Assembly: GCF_007655135.1 (NCBI RefSeq)
Contig: NW_022204036.1
Location: 24,913 to 88,912 of the forward strand
From: Punica granatum
Lineage: Eukaryota; Streptophyta; Magnoliopsida; Myrtales; Lythraceae
Direction of reading: 5' to 3'
DNA: 64,000 nt
The notes beneath the pieces are model-generated. The model saw only the letters and a program-made list of their open reading frames with translations, ran no database searches and had not been told where the DNA came from. This document shows positions 9,796 to 22,873 of the stretch, in pieces (position 1 is the first letter of the stretch; each line of letters starts with the position of its first letter). The position numbers were made by a program, and so were the translations under genes.

Positions 9796-12700
9796 CAATG
9801 TAACTTCCTAAAACAAATTAAGTAATTATTTCAAAATTGGAAACTTTAAACTCTTGACTCGAACTAAAATTGCTAGTCATATATAATTTTAAAAATATTT
9901 ATGTCTAAATTAAATATATTACCAAATTAAGATAATAATATTCTCAGTCTATGGATCAAGACATCTCATCTTCCCCATCAATATCACGAGAATATTTCCT
10001 AAATATATCCAAGATATGTTTCTTTGGGCTTGGGCTTGTTGATACAGATTTGACTTGAAAATCCCCCGCCTCATTGACGCAGCGCGGATCACGATTTCTA
10101 GCGCCTAAATTTGAATTTAGACTCGAAGGGAATAGAACACGGCTAAACCCTAACGATATGCCGAAAACAAAGAGTTATAGCAAACTCAAAGTATCATTCA
10201 TCAATAGTTGTTTCTGAAATATCTAGTTCTCCCTTCTTGTAAATTGAGATGGACTATATATAGGCCTAACAAAACGAAGAAACTAACATAGAAAATTGGA
10301 ATCTAGGCCGTTACAATGTAACTTCCTAAAACAAATTAAGTAATTATTCCAAAATTGGAAACCTTTAAACTCTTGACTCGAACTAAAATTGCTAGTCATA
10401 TATAATTCTAAAAATATTTATGTCTAAATTAAAGATATTACCAAATTAAGATAATAATATTCTTAGTCTATGGATCAAGACATTTCATCTTCCCCATCCA
10501 TATCACGAGAATATTCCCTTAATATATCCAAGATATGCTTCTTTGGGCTTGGGCTTGTTGATACAGATCTGATTTGAAAATCCTCCGCCTCATTGACGCA
10601 GCGCTGATCACGATTTCTATCGCCTAAATCTGAATTTAGACTCGAAGGATATTGAACACGGCTAAACCCTAACGATATGCCGAAAACAAAGAGTTATAGC
10701 AAACTCAAAGTATCATTCATCAATAGTTATTTCTGAAATATCTAGTTCCCCCTTTTTGTACATTGAGATGGACTATATATAGGCCTTAGAAAACGAAGAA
10801 ACTAAAATAGGAAATTAGAATCTAGGCCGTTACCATGTAACTTCCTAAAACAAAATAAGTAATTATTCCAAAATTGGAAACTTTAGACTCTTGACTTGAA
10901 CTAAAATTGCTAGTCATATATAATTCTAAAAATATTTATGTCTAAATTAAATATATTACAAAATTATGATAATAATATTCTCAGTCTATGGATCAAGACA
11001 TCTCATCTTCCCCATCAATATCACGAGAATATTTCCTAAATATATTCAAGATATGTTTCTTTGGGCTTGGGCTTGTTGATACAGATTTGACTTGAAAATC
11101 CCCCGCCTCATTGACGCAGCGCGGACCACGATTTCTAGCGCCTAAATTTGAATTTATACTCTAAGGGAATAGAACACGGCTAAACCTTAACGATATGCCG
11201 AAAACAAAGAGTTATAGCAAACTCAAAGTATCATTCATCAATAGTTGTTTCTGAAATATCTAGTTCTCTCTTGTTGTACATTAAGATGGACTATATATAA
11301 GCCTAAGAAAACTAAGAAACTAAAATAGGAAATTAGAATCTAAGCCGTTACCATGTAACTTCTAAAACAAATAAGTAATTATTCCAAAATTGGAAACTTT
11401 AGACTCTTGACTCGAACTAAAATTGCTAGTCATATATAATTCTAAAAATATTTATGTCTAAATTAAATATATTACCAAATTAAGATAATAATATTCTCAG
11501 TCTATGGATCAAGACATCTCATCTTCCCCATCCATATCACAGAATATTTCCTTAATATATCCAAGATATGCTTCTTTGGGCTTGGCTTGTTGATACAGAT
11601 TTGACTGAAAATCCTCCGCCTCATTGACGCAGCGCGGATCACGATTTCTAGCGCCTAAATCTGAATTTAGACTCGAAGGGAATAGAACACGGCTAAACCT
11701 AACGATATGCCGAAAACAAAGAGTTATAGCAAACTCAAAGTATCATTCATCAATAGTTGTTTCTGAAATATCTAGTTCTCTCTTCTTGTACATTGAGATG
11801 GACTATATATAGGCCTAAGAAAACTAAGAAACAAAAATAGGAAATTAGAATCTAGGCCGTTACAATGTAACTTCCTAAAACAAATTAAGTAATTATTCCA
11901 AATTGGAAACTTTAAACTCTTGACTCGAACTAAAATTGCTAGTCATATATAATTCTAAAAATATTTATGTCTAAATTAAATATATTACCAAATTAAGATA
12001 ATAATATTCTTAGTCTATGGATCAAGACATTTCATCTTCCCCATCCATATCACGAGAATATTCCCTTAATATATCCAAGATATGCTTCTTTGGGCTTGGG
12101 CTTGTTGATACAGATTTGATTTGAAAATCCTCCGCCTCATTGACGCAGCGCGGATCACGATTTCTATCGCCTAAATCTGAATTTAGACTCGAAGGGTATT
12201 GAACACGGCTAAACCCTAACGATATGCCGAAAACAAAGAGTTATAGCAAACTCAAAGTATCATTCATCAATAGTTATTTCTGAAATATCTAGTTCTCCCT
12301 TTTTGTACATTGAGATGGACTATATATAGGCCTTAGAAAACGAAGAAACTAAAATAGGAAATTAGAATCTAGGCCGTTACCATGTAACTTCCTAAAACAA
12401 AATAAGTAATTATTCCAAAATTGGAAACTTTAGACTCTTGACTCGAACTAAAATTGCTAGTCATATATAATTCTAAAAATATTTATGTCTAAATTAAATA
12501 TATTACAAAATTAAGATAATAATATTCTCAGTCTATGGATCAAGACATCTCATCTTCCCCTTCCATATCACGAGAATATTTTTTTAATATATCAAAGATA
12601 TGCTTCTTTGGGCTTGGGCTTGTTGATGCAGATTTGACTAGAAAGTCCTCCGCCTCATTGACGCAGCGCGGATAACGATTTCTAGCTCTTAAATCTGAAT

Positions 12701-15700
12701 TTAGTCTCGAAGGGAATAGAACACGGCTAAACCCTAACGATATGCCGAAAACAAAGAGTTATAGCAAACTCAAAGTATCATTCATCAATAGTTGTTTCTG
12801 AAATATCTAGTTCTCTCTTCTTGTACATTGAGATGGACTATATATAGGCCTAAGAAAACGAAGAAACTAAAATAGGAAATTAGAATCTAGGCCGTTACAA
12901 TGTAATTTTCTAAAACAAAATAAGTAATTATTCCAAAATTGGAAACTTTAGACTCTCGACTCGAACTAAAATTGCTAGTCATATATAATTTTAAAAATAT
13001 TTATGTCTAAATTAAATATATTACCAAATTAAGATAATAATATTCTCAGTCTATGGATCAAGACATCTCATCTTCCATATCCATATCACGAGAATATTTC
13101 TTTAATTTATCAAGGATATGCTTCTTTGGGCTTGGGCTTGTTGATACAGATTTGACATGAAAGTCCACCGCCTCATTGACGCAGCGCGGATCACGATTTC
13201 TAGCGCCTAAATCTGAATTTAGACTCGAAGGGAATAGAACACGGCTAAACCCTAACGATATGCTGAAAACAAAGAGTTATAGCAAACTCAAAGTATCATT
13301 CATCAATAGCTGTTTCTGAGAAATCTAGTTCTCACTTCCAGTACATTGAGAAGGACTATATATTGGCCTATGAAAACTAAGAAACTAAAATAGGAAATTA
13401 GAATCTAAGCCGTTACTATGTAACTTCTAAAACAAAATAAGTAATTATTCCAAAATTGGAAACTTTAGACTCTTGACTCGAACTAAAATTGCTAGTCATA
13501 TATAATTCTAAAAATATTTATGTCTAAATTAAATATATTACCAAATTAAGATAATAATATTCTCAGTCTATGGATCAAGACATCTCATCTTCCCCATCCA
13601 TATCACGAGAATATTTCCTTAATATATCCAAGATATGCTTCTTTGGGCTTGAGCTTATTGATACAGATTTGAGCGGAACATCCTCCGCCACATTGACGCA
13701 GCGCGGATCACGATTTCTAGCGCCTAAATCTGAATTTAGACTCGAAGGGAGTAGAATACGGCTAAATCCTAACGACATGCCGAAAACAAAGAGTTATAGC
13801 AAACTCAAAGTATCGTTCATCAATAGTTGTTTCTGAAATATCTAGTTCTCTCTTCTTGTCCATTGAGATGGACTATATATAGGCCTTAGAAAACGAAAAA
13901 ACTAAAATAGGAAATTAGAATCTAGGCCGTTACCATGTAACTTCCTAAAACAAAATAAGTAATTATTCCAAAATTGGAAACCTTAGACTCTTGACTTGAA
14001 CTAAAATTGCTAGTCATATATAATTCTAAAAATATTTATGTCTAAATTAAATATATTACAAAATTATGATAATAATATTCTCAGTCTATGGATTAAGACA
14101 TCTCATCTTCCCCATCCATATCACGAGAATATTTCTTTAATTTATCAAGGATATGCTTCTTTGGGCTTGGGCTTGTTGATACAGATTTGACATGAAAGTC
14201 CACCGCCTCATTGACGCAGCGCGGATCACGATTTCTAGCGCTTAAATCTGAATTTAGACTCGAAGGGAATAGAACACGGCTAAACCCTAACGATATGCCG
14301 AAAACAAAGAGCTATAGCAAACTCAAAGTATCATTCATCAATAGTTGTTTCTGAAATATCTAGTTCTCTCTTCTTGTACATTGAGATGTACTATATATAG
14401 GCCTAAGAAAACGAAGAAACTATAATAGGAAATTAGAATCTAGGCCGTTACAATGTAATTTTCTAAAACAAAATAAGTAATTATTCCAAAATTGGAAACT
14501 TTAGACTCTCGACTCGAACTAAAATTGCTAGTCATACATAATTTTAAAAATATTTATGTCTAAATTAAATATATTACCAAATTAAGATAATGATATTCTC
14601 AGTGTATGGATCAAGACATCTCACCTTCCCCATCAATATCACGAGAATATTTCCTAAATATATCCAAGATATGTTTCTTTGGGCTTGGGCTTGTTGATAC
14701 AGATTTGACTTGAAAATCACCCGCCTCATTGACGCAGCGCGGATCACGATTTCTAGCGCCTAAATTTGAATTTAGACTCGAAGGGAATAGAACACGGCTA
14801 AACCCTAACGATATGCCGAAAACAAAGAGTTATAGCAAACTCAAAGTATCATTCATCAATAGTTGTTTCTGAAATATCTAGTTCTCCCTTCTTGTACATT
14901 GAGATGGACTATATATAGGCCTAACAAAACGAAGAAACTAAAATAGAAAATTAGAATCTAGGCCGTTACAATGTAACTTCCTAAAACAAAATAAGTAATT
15001 ATTCCAAAATTGGAAACTTTAGACTCTTGACTCGAACTAAAATTGCTAGTCATATATAATTCTAAAAATATTTATGTCTAAATTAAATATATTACAAAAT
15101 TAAGATAATAATATTCTCAGTCTATGGATCAAGACATCTCATCTTCCCCATCCATATCACGAGAATATTTCCTTAATATATCAAAGATATGCTTCTTTGG
15201 GCTTGGGCTTGTTGATACAGATTTGACTTGAAAATCCTCCGCCTCATATGACGCAGCGCGGATCACGATTTCTAGTGCTTAAATTTGAATTTAGACTCGA
15301 ATGGAATAGAACACGGCTAAACCCTAACGATATGCCGAAAACAAGGAGTTATAACAAATTCAAAGTATCATTCATCAATAGTTGTTTCTGAAATATCTCG
15401 TTCTCACTTCTTTTACATTGAGATGGACTATATATAAGCCTAAGAAAACGAAGAAACTAAAATAGGTAATTAGAATCTAGGTCGTTACAATGTAATTTCC
15501 TAAAACAAAATAACTAATTATTCCAAAATTGGAAACTTTAGACTCTCGACTCGAACTAAAATTGCTAGTCATATATAATTTTAAAAATATTTATGTCTAA
15601 ATTAAAAATATTACCAAATTAAGATAATAATATTCTCAGTCTATGGATCAAGACATCTCATCTTCCCCATCCATATCACGAGAATATTTCCTTAATATAT

Positions 15701-17699
15701 CCAAGATATGCTTCTTTGGGCTTGGGCTTTTGATACAGATTTGACTTGAAAATCCCTCCCTCATTGACGCAGCACGGATCACGATTTCTAGCGTCTAAAT
15801 TTGAATTTAGACTCGAAGGGAGTAGAATACGGCTAAATCCTAACGACATGCCGAAAACAAAGAGTTATAGCAAACTCAAAGTATCATTCATCAATAGTTG
15901 TTTCTGAAATATCTAGTTCTCTCTTCTTGTACATTGAGATGGACTATATATAGGCCTAAGAAAACTAAGAAACAAAAATAGGAAATTAGAATCTAGGCCG
16001 TTACCATGTAACTTCCAAAAACAAAATAAGTAATTATTCCAAAATTGGAAACTTTATACTCTTGACTCGAACTAAAATTGCTAGTCATATATAATTCTAA
16101 AAATATTTATGTCTAAATTAAATATATTACCAAATTAAGATAATAATATTCTCAGTCTATGGATCAAGACATCTCATCTTCCCCATCAATATCACGAGAA
16201 TATTTCCTTAATATACCCAAGATATGCTTCTTTGGGCTTGGGCTTGTTGATACAGCTTTGAGTGGAAAATCCTCCGCCTCATTGACGCAGCGCGGATCAT
16301 GATTTCCAGCGCCTAAATCTGAATTTAGACTCGAAGGGAATAGAACACGGCTAAACACTAACGTTATGCCGAAAACAAATAGTTATAGCAAACTCAAGGT
16401 ATCATTGATCAATAGTTGTTTCTGTAATATATAGTTCTCCCTTCTTGTACATTGAGAAGGACTATATATAGGCCTAACAAAACGAAGAAACTAAAATAGA
16501 AAATTAGAATCTAGGCCGTTACCATGTAACTTCCAAAGTAATTATTCCAAATTTGGAAACTTTATGCTCTTGACTCGAACTAAAATTGCTAGTCATATAT
16601 AATTCTAAAAACTTTTATGTCTAAGTTAAATATATTACCAAATTAAGATAATAATATTCTTAGTCTATGGATCAAGACATTTCATCTTCCCCATCCATAT
16701 CACGAGAATATTCCCTTAATATATCCAAGATATGCTTCTTTGGGCTTGGGCTTGTTGATACAGATTTGACTTGAAAATCCTCCGCCTCATTGACGCAGCG
16801 CGGATCACGATTTCTATCGCCTAAATCTGAATTTAGACTCGAAGGGAATTGAACACGGCTAAACCCTAACGATATGCCGAAAACAAAGAGTTATAGCAAA
16901 CTCAAAGTATCATTCATCACTAGTTGTTTTTGAAATATTTAGTTCTCCCTTTTTGTACATTGAGATGGACTATATATAGGCCTAAGAAAACGAAGAAACT
17001 AAAATAGGAAATTAGAATTTAGGCCGTTACCATGTAACTTCCTAAAACAAAATAAGTAATTATTCCAAAATTGAAAACTTTAGACTCTTGACTTGAACTA
17101 AAATTGCAAGTCATATATAATTCTGAAAATATTTATGTCTAAATTAAATATATTACCAATTGAGATAATAATATTCTCAGTCTATGGATCGAGACATCTC
17201 ATCTTCCCCATCCATATCACAAGAATATTTCCTTAATATATCCAAGATATGCTTCTTTGGGCTTGGGCTTGTTGATACAGATTTGACTGAAAATCCTCCG
17301 CCTCATTGACGCAGCGCGGATCACGATTTCTAGCGCCTAAATCTGAATTTAGACTCGAAGGGAATAGAACACGGCTAAACCCTAACGATATGCCGAAAAC
17401 AAAGAGTTATAGCAAACTCAAAGTATCATTCATCAATAGTTGTTTCTGAAATATCTAGTTCTCTCTTCTTGTACATTGAGATGGACTATATATAGCCTAA
17501 GAAAACTAAGAAACTAAAATAGGAAATTAGAATCTAGGCCGTTACCATGTAACTTTCTAAACAAAATAAGTAATTATTCCAAAATTGGAAACTTTAGACT
17601 CTTGACTCGAAACTAAAATTGCTAGTCATATATAATTCTAAAAATATTTATGTCTAAATTAAATATATTACTAAATTAAGATAATAATAATCTCAGTCT
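7727..17699 (+). repeat. Satellite zone A: diverged monomers
   Basis: Anchors at 7881, 8399, 8916, 9433, 9951, 10470, 10988, 11504, 12017, 12535, 13053, 13570, 14088, 14606, 15124, 15643, 16159, 16667 and 17184. Lengths are mostly 516-519 bp. Units differ from each other at many scattered positions (for example TTGACTTGA versus TTGAGCGGA, GAACTAAAATTTCTAG versus GAACTAAAATTGCTAG, TGTATCTTTC versus TGTAACTTCC), more than in zone C. Units 1-2 and 3-4 form a duplicated dimer. No gene is present. Confidence 0.9.
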
Positions 17700-18110
17700 A
17701 TGGATCAAGACATTTCATCGTCTCCATCCATATCACGAGAATATTTCCTTAATATATCCAAGATATGTTTCTTTGGGCTTGGACTAGTTGATACAGATTT
17801 GACTTGAAAATCCTCCGCCTCATTGACGTAGCGCGGATCACGATTTCTAGCACCCAAATTTGAATTTCGACCCGAAGGGAATAGAACACGGCTAAACTGA
17901 GAAACTAAAATAGGAAATTAGAATCTAAAATAGGAAATTAGAATCTAAGCCGTTACTATGTATCTTTCTAAAACAAAATAAGTAATTATTCCAAAATTGG
18001 AAACTTTAGACTCTTGACTCGAACTAAAATTGCTAGTCATATATAATTCTAAAAATATTTATGTCTAAATTAAATATATTACCAAATTAAGATAATAATA
18101 TTCTCAGTCT
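17700..18110 (+). repeat. Truncated satellite monomer 1 (411 bp)
   Basis: After GGCTAAAC (junction 17896/17897) about 127 bp of the standard monomer are missing, from CCTAACGATATG to just before AAGAAACTAAAATAGG. A 20-bp word, TAAAATAGGAAATTAGAATC, is tandemly duplicated just after it. The deletion removes most of the telo-box and the whole TATA palindrome. Confidence 0.92.
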
Positions 18111-18627
18111 ATGGATCAAGACATCTCATCTTCCCCATCCATATCACAAGAATATTTCCCTAATATATCCAAGATATGCTTCTTTGGGCTTGGGCTTGTT
18201 GATACAGATTTGAGCGGAAAATCCTCCGCCTCATTGACGCAGCGCGGATCACGATTTCTAGCGCCTAAATCTGAATTTAGACTCGAAGGGAATAGAACAC
18301 GGCTAAACCCTGACGATATGCCGAAAACAAAGAGTTATAGCAAACTCAAAGTATCATTCATCAATAGTTGTTTCTGAAATATCTTGTTCTCCCATTTTGT
18401 ACATTGAGATGGACTATATATAGCCCTAAGAAAACGAAGAAACTAAAATAGGAAATTAGAATCTAGGCCGTTACCATGTCACTTCCTAAAACAAAATAAG
18501 TAATTATTCCAAAATTGGAAACTTTAGACTCTTGAGTCGAACTAAAATTGCTAGTCATATATAATTCTAAAAATATTTATGTCAAAATTAAATATATTAC
18601 CAATTGAGATAATAATATTCTCAGTCT
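18111..18627 (+). repeat. Variant monomer related to the one at 38009
   Basis: Carries ATCACAAGAATATTTCCC, TTGAGCGGA, ACCCTGACGATATG and the downstream TCCCATTTTG, TAGCCCTAAG, CCATGTCACTTCC set. The GAGCGGA allele keeps an 88-codon frame open, whereas the usual GACTTGA supplies a stop. I regard the frame as incidental. Confidence 0.8.
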
Positions 18628-19145
18628 ATGGATCGAGACATCTCATCTTCCCCATCCATATCACAAGAATATTTCCTTAATATATCCAAGATATGCTTCT
18701 TTGGGCTTGGGCTTATTGATACAGATTTGAGCGGGAAATCCTCCGCCTCATTAACGCAGCGCGGATCATGATTTCTAGCGCCTAAATCTGAATTTATACT
18801 CGAAGGGAATACAACACGGCTAAACACTAACGATATGCAGAATGCAAAGAGTTATAGCAAACTCAAAATATCATTCATCAATAGTTGTTTCTGAAATATC
18901 TAGTTCTCTCTTGTTGTACATTAAGATGGACTATATATAAGCCTAAGAAAACTAAGAAACTAAAATAGGAAATTAGAATCTAAGCCGTTACAATGTATCT
19001 TTCTAAAACAAAATAAGTAATTATTCCAAAATTGGAAACTTTAGACTCTTGACCCAAACTATAATTGCTAGTCATATATAATTTTAAAAATATTTATGTC
19101 TAAATTAAATATATTACCAAATTAAGATAATAATAATCTCAGTCT

Positions 19146-19558
19146 ATGGATCAAGACATCTCATCTTCTCCATCCATATCACGAGAATATTTCCTTAATA
19201 TATCCAAGATATGCTTCTTTGGGCTTGGGCTTGTTGATACAGATTTGACTTGAAAATCCTCCGCCTCATTGACGTAGCGCGGATCACGATTTCTAGCACC
19301 TAAATTGAATTTCGGACTCGAAGGGAATAGAACACGGGCTAAACTGAGAAAACTAAAATAGGAAATTAGAATCTAAAATAGGAAATTAGAATCTAAGCCG
19401 TTACTATGTATCTTTCTAAAACAAAATAAGTAATTATTCCAAAATTGGAAACTTTAGACTCTTGACTCGAACTAAAATTGCTAATCATATATAATTCTAA
19501 AAATATTTATGTTTAAATTGACTATATTACCAAATTAAGATAATAATATTCTCACTCT
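19146..19558 (+). repeat. Truncated satellite monomer 2 (413 bp)
   Basis: Same deletion junction (19344/19345) and same 20-bp duplication as the unit at 17700, with two extra single bases (GGGCTAAAC and GAGAAAAC). The stretch GACCCAAACTATAATTGC just upstream (from about 19051) is shared with the unit before 20600. Confidence 0.92.
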
Positions 19559-20599
19559 ATGGATCAAGACATCTCATCTTCCCCATCCATATCACAAGAA
19601 TATTTCCTTAATATATCAAATATATGCATCTTTGGGCTTGCGCTTGTTGATACAGATTTGAGCGAAAAATCCTCCGCCTCATTGACGCAGCGCGGATCAC
19701 GATTTCTAGCGCCTAAATCGGAATTTAGACTTGAAGGGAATAGAATACGGCTAAACCCTAACGATATGCCGAAAAAAAAGAAAAATAGCAAACTCAAAGT
19801 ATCATTCATCAATAGTTGTTTCTGAAATATCTGGTTCTCCGATTTTGTACATTGAGATGGACTATATATTGGCCTTAGAAAACGAAGAAACTAAAATAAA
19901 ATAGGAAACTAGAATCTAGGCCGTTACCATGTAACTTCCTAAAACAAAATAAGTAATTATTCCAAAATTGGAAACTTTATACTCTTGACTCGAACTAAAA
20001 TTGCTAGTCATATATAATTCTAAAAATATTTATGTCTAAATTAAATATATTACCAATTAAGATAATAATATTCTCAGTCTATGGATCAAGACATCTCATC
20101 TTCCCCATCCATATCACGAGAATATTTCCTTAATATATCCAAGATATGCTTCTTTGGGCTTGGGCTTGTTGATACAGATTTGACTGAAAATCCTCCGCCT
20201 CATTGACGCAGCGCGGATCACGATTTCTAGCGCCTAAATCTGAATTTAGACTCGAAGGGAATAGAACACGGCTAAACCCTAACGATATGCCGAAAACAAA
20301 GAGTTATAGCAAACTCAAAGTATCATTCATCAATAGTTGTTTCTGAAATATCTAGTTCTCTCTTCTTGTACATTGAGATGGACTATATATAGCCTAAGAA
20401 AACTAAGAAAAAAATAAAATAGGAAATTAGAATCTAGGCCGTTACAATGTAATTTTCTAAAACAAAATAAGTAATTATTCCAAAATTGGAAACTTTAGAC
20501 TCTTGACCCAAACTATAATTGCTAGTCATATATAATTTTAAAAATATTTATGTCTAAATTAAGTATATTACTAAATTAAGATAATAATAATCTCAGTCT

Positions 20600-21009
20600 A
20601 TGGATCAAGACATCTCATCTTCTCCATCCATATCACGAGAATATTTCCTTAATATATCCAAGATATATTTCTTTGGGCTTGGACTAGTTGAAACAGATTT
20701 GACTTGAAAATCCTCCGCCTCATTGACGTAGCGCGGATCACGATTCCTAGCACCCATATTTGAATTTCGACCCGAAGGGAATAGAACACGGCTAAACTGA
20801 GAAACTAAAATAGGAAATTAGAATCTAAAATTGGAAATTAGAATCTAAGCCGTTACTATGTATCTTTCTAAAAGATAATAAGTAATTATTCCAAAATTGG
20901 AAACTTTAGACTCTTGACTCGAACTAAAATTGCTAGTCATATATAATTCGAAAAATATTTATATCTGAATTAAATAATTACCAAATTAAGATAATAATAT
21001 TCTCATTTT
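20600..21009 (+). repeat. Truncated satellite monomer 3 (410 bp)
   Basis: Same deletion junction (20796/20797) and duplication, with one base change in the second copy (TTGGAAATTAG). Identity of the breakpoint in three units shows common descent rather than three independent deletions. Confidence 0.92.
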
Positions 21010-21527
21010 ATGGATCAAGACATCTCATCTTCCCCAATAATATCACGAGAATATTTCCTTAATATATCCAATATATGCTTCTTTGGGCTTGGTCTCGTTG
21101 ATACACATTTGACTTGAAAATCCTCCGCCTCATTGACGCAGCGAGGATCACAATTTCTTGCGCCTAAATCTGAATTTAGACTCGAAGGGAATAAAACACG
21201 GCTAAACCCAAACGATATGCCGAAAACAAAGAGTTATAGGAAACCCAAAGTATCACTCATCAATAGCTGTTTCTGAAATAACTAGTTCTCTCTTCTTGTA
21301 CATTGAGATGGACTATATATAGGCCTAAGAAAACTAAGAAACAAAAATAGGAAATTAGAATCTAGGCCGTTACCATGTAACTTCCAAAAACAAAATAAGT
21401 AATTATTCCAAAATTGGAAACTTTATACTCTTGACTCGAACTAAAATTGCTAGTCATATATAACTCTAAAAATATTTATGTCTAAATTATATAAATTACC
21501 AAATTAAGATAATAATATTCTCAGTCT
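21010..21527 (+). repeat. Diverged 'AAACCCAAAG' subfamily monomer
   Basis: Rare changes include GGTCTCGTTGATACACATTT, ATCACAATTTCTTG, GGAATAAAACACGG, CTAAACCCAAACG (telo-box destroyed), AAACCCAAAGTATC and AAATAACTAG. Several recur in the units at 28764, 40589, 51421 and 60732. Confidence 0.8.
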
Positions 21528-22634
21528 ATGAATCAAGACATCTCATCTTCCCCATCAATATCACGAGAATATTTCCTTAATATACCCAAGTTATGCTTCT
21601 TTGAGCTTGGGCTTGTTGATACAGATTTGAGCGAAAAATCCTCCGCCTCATTGACGCAGCGCGGATAATGATTTCTAGCGCCTATATCTGAATTTAGACT
21701 CGAAGGGAATAGAATACGGCTAAATCCTAACGACATGCAGAAAACAAAGAGTTATAGCAAACTCAAAGTATCATTCATCAATAGTTGTTTCTGAAATATC
21801 TAGTTCTCCCTTCTTGTAAATTGAGATGGACTATATATAGCCTAAGAAAACTAAGAAACTAAAATAGGAAATTAGAATCTAGGCCGTTACCATGTAACTT
21901 CCTAAAACAAAATAAGTAATTATTCCAAAATTGGAAACTTTAGACTCTTGACTCGAACTAAAATTGCTAGTCATATATAATTCTAAAAATATTTATGTCT
22001 AAATTAAATATATTACCCTTAAGATAATAATATTCTCAGTCTATGGATCAAGACATCTCATCTTCCCCATTCATATCACGAGAATATTTCCTTAATATAT
22101 CCAAGATATGCTTCTTTGGGCTTGGGCTTGTTGATACAGATTTGACTTTAAAATCCTCCGCCTTATTGACGCAGCGCGGATCACGAATTCTGGTGCCTCA
22201 ATCTGAATTTAGACTAGAAGGGAATAGAACACGGCTAAACCCTAACGATATGCCGAAAACAAAAAGTTATAGCAAACTGAAAGTATCATTCATCAATTGT
22301 TGTTTCTGAAATATCTAGTTCTCTCTTCTTGTACATTGAGATGGACTATATATAGGCCTAAGAAAACTAAGAAACAAAAATAGGAAATTAGAATCTAGGC
22401 CGTTACCATGTAACTTCTAAAAACAAAATAAGTAATTATTCCAAAATTGGAAACTTTATACTCTTGACTCGAACTAAAATTGCTAGTCATATATAATTCT
22501 AAAAATATTTATGTCTAAATTAAATATATTACCAAATTAAGAAAATAATATTCTCAGTCTATGGATCAAGACATCTCATCTTCCCCATCAATATCACGAG
22601 AATATTTCCTTAATATACCCAAGATATGCTTCTT

Positions 22635-22646
22635 TGGGCTTGGGCT
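22635..22646 (+). promoter_or_regulatory. Two adjacent site II-like TGGGCT words, representative
   Basis: TGGGCTTGGGCT contains two copies of TGGGCY, the plant site II core recognised by TCP factors, about 108 bp upstream of the telo-box. Some units have lost one copy (GGGTTTGGGC, GGGTTGGGC). Function is not shown by the sequence. Confidence 0.4.
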
Positions 22647-22754
22647 TGTTGATACAGATTTGACTTGAAAATCCTCCGCCTCATTGACGCAGCGCGGATC
22701 ACGATTTCTAGCGCCTAAATCTGAATTTAGACTCGAAGGGAATAGAACACGGCT

Positions 22755-22763
22755 AAACCCTAA
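22755..22763 (+). promoter_or_regulatory. Telo-box (AAACCCTAA) in the monomer, representative
   Basis: AAACCCTAA is the plant telo-box, known as a binding site for telomere-repeat-binding (TRB) proteins and a mark of ribosomal-protein and other promoters. It sits in GGCTAAACCCTAACGATATG, which is present in most full monomers of the array. Binding here is inferred. Confidence 0.6.
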
Positions 22764-22863
22764 CGATATGCCGAAAACAAAGAGTTATAGCAAACTCAAA
22801 GTATCATTCATCAATAGTTGTTTCTGAAATATCTAGTTCTCTCTTCTTGTACATTGAGATGGA

Positions 22864-22873
22864 CTATATATAG
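22864..22873. promoter_or_regulatory. Palindromic TATA-like decamer CTATATATAG, representative
   Basis: A perfect 10-bp palindrome in the context GATGGACTATATATAG(G)CC. It could serve as a TATA box in either direction. It is conserved in most units, occasionally changed to CTATTTATAA or CTATATATTG. Confidence 0.4.

Larger units (their letters stand above)
17700..22042 (+). repeat. Satellite zone B: trimeric higher-order repeat, ~1450 bp x 3
   Basis: Anchors at 17700, 18111, 18628, 19146, 19559, 20081, 20600, 21010 and 21528. Each trimer is one truncated monomer (411, 413 or 410 bp) followed by two full ones, giving blocks 17700-19145, 19146-20599 and 20600-22042 (1446, 1454 and 1443 bp). The shared deletion junction recurs at 17896, 19344 and 20796. 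Full monomers of the third block are less like those of the first two, so the block has been partly overwritten. Confidence 0.9.

Noticed and set aside
22755..22763. Interstitial telomere repeat
   Set aside because: Only one AAACCCTAA per monomer; no tandem CCCTAAA run. It is better described as a telo-box.
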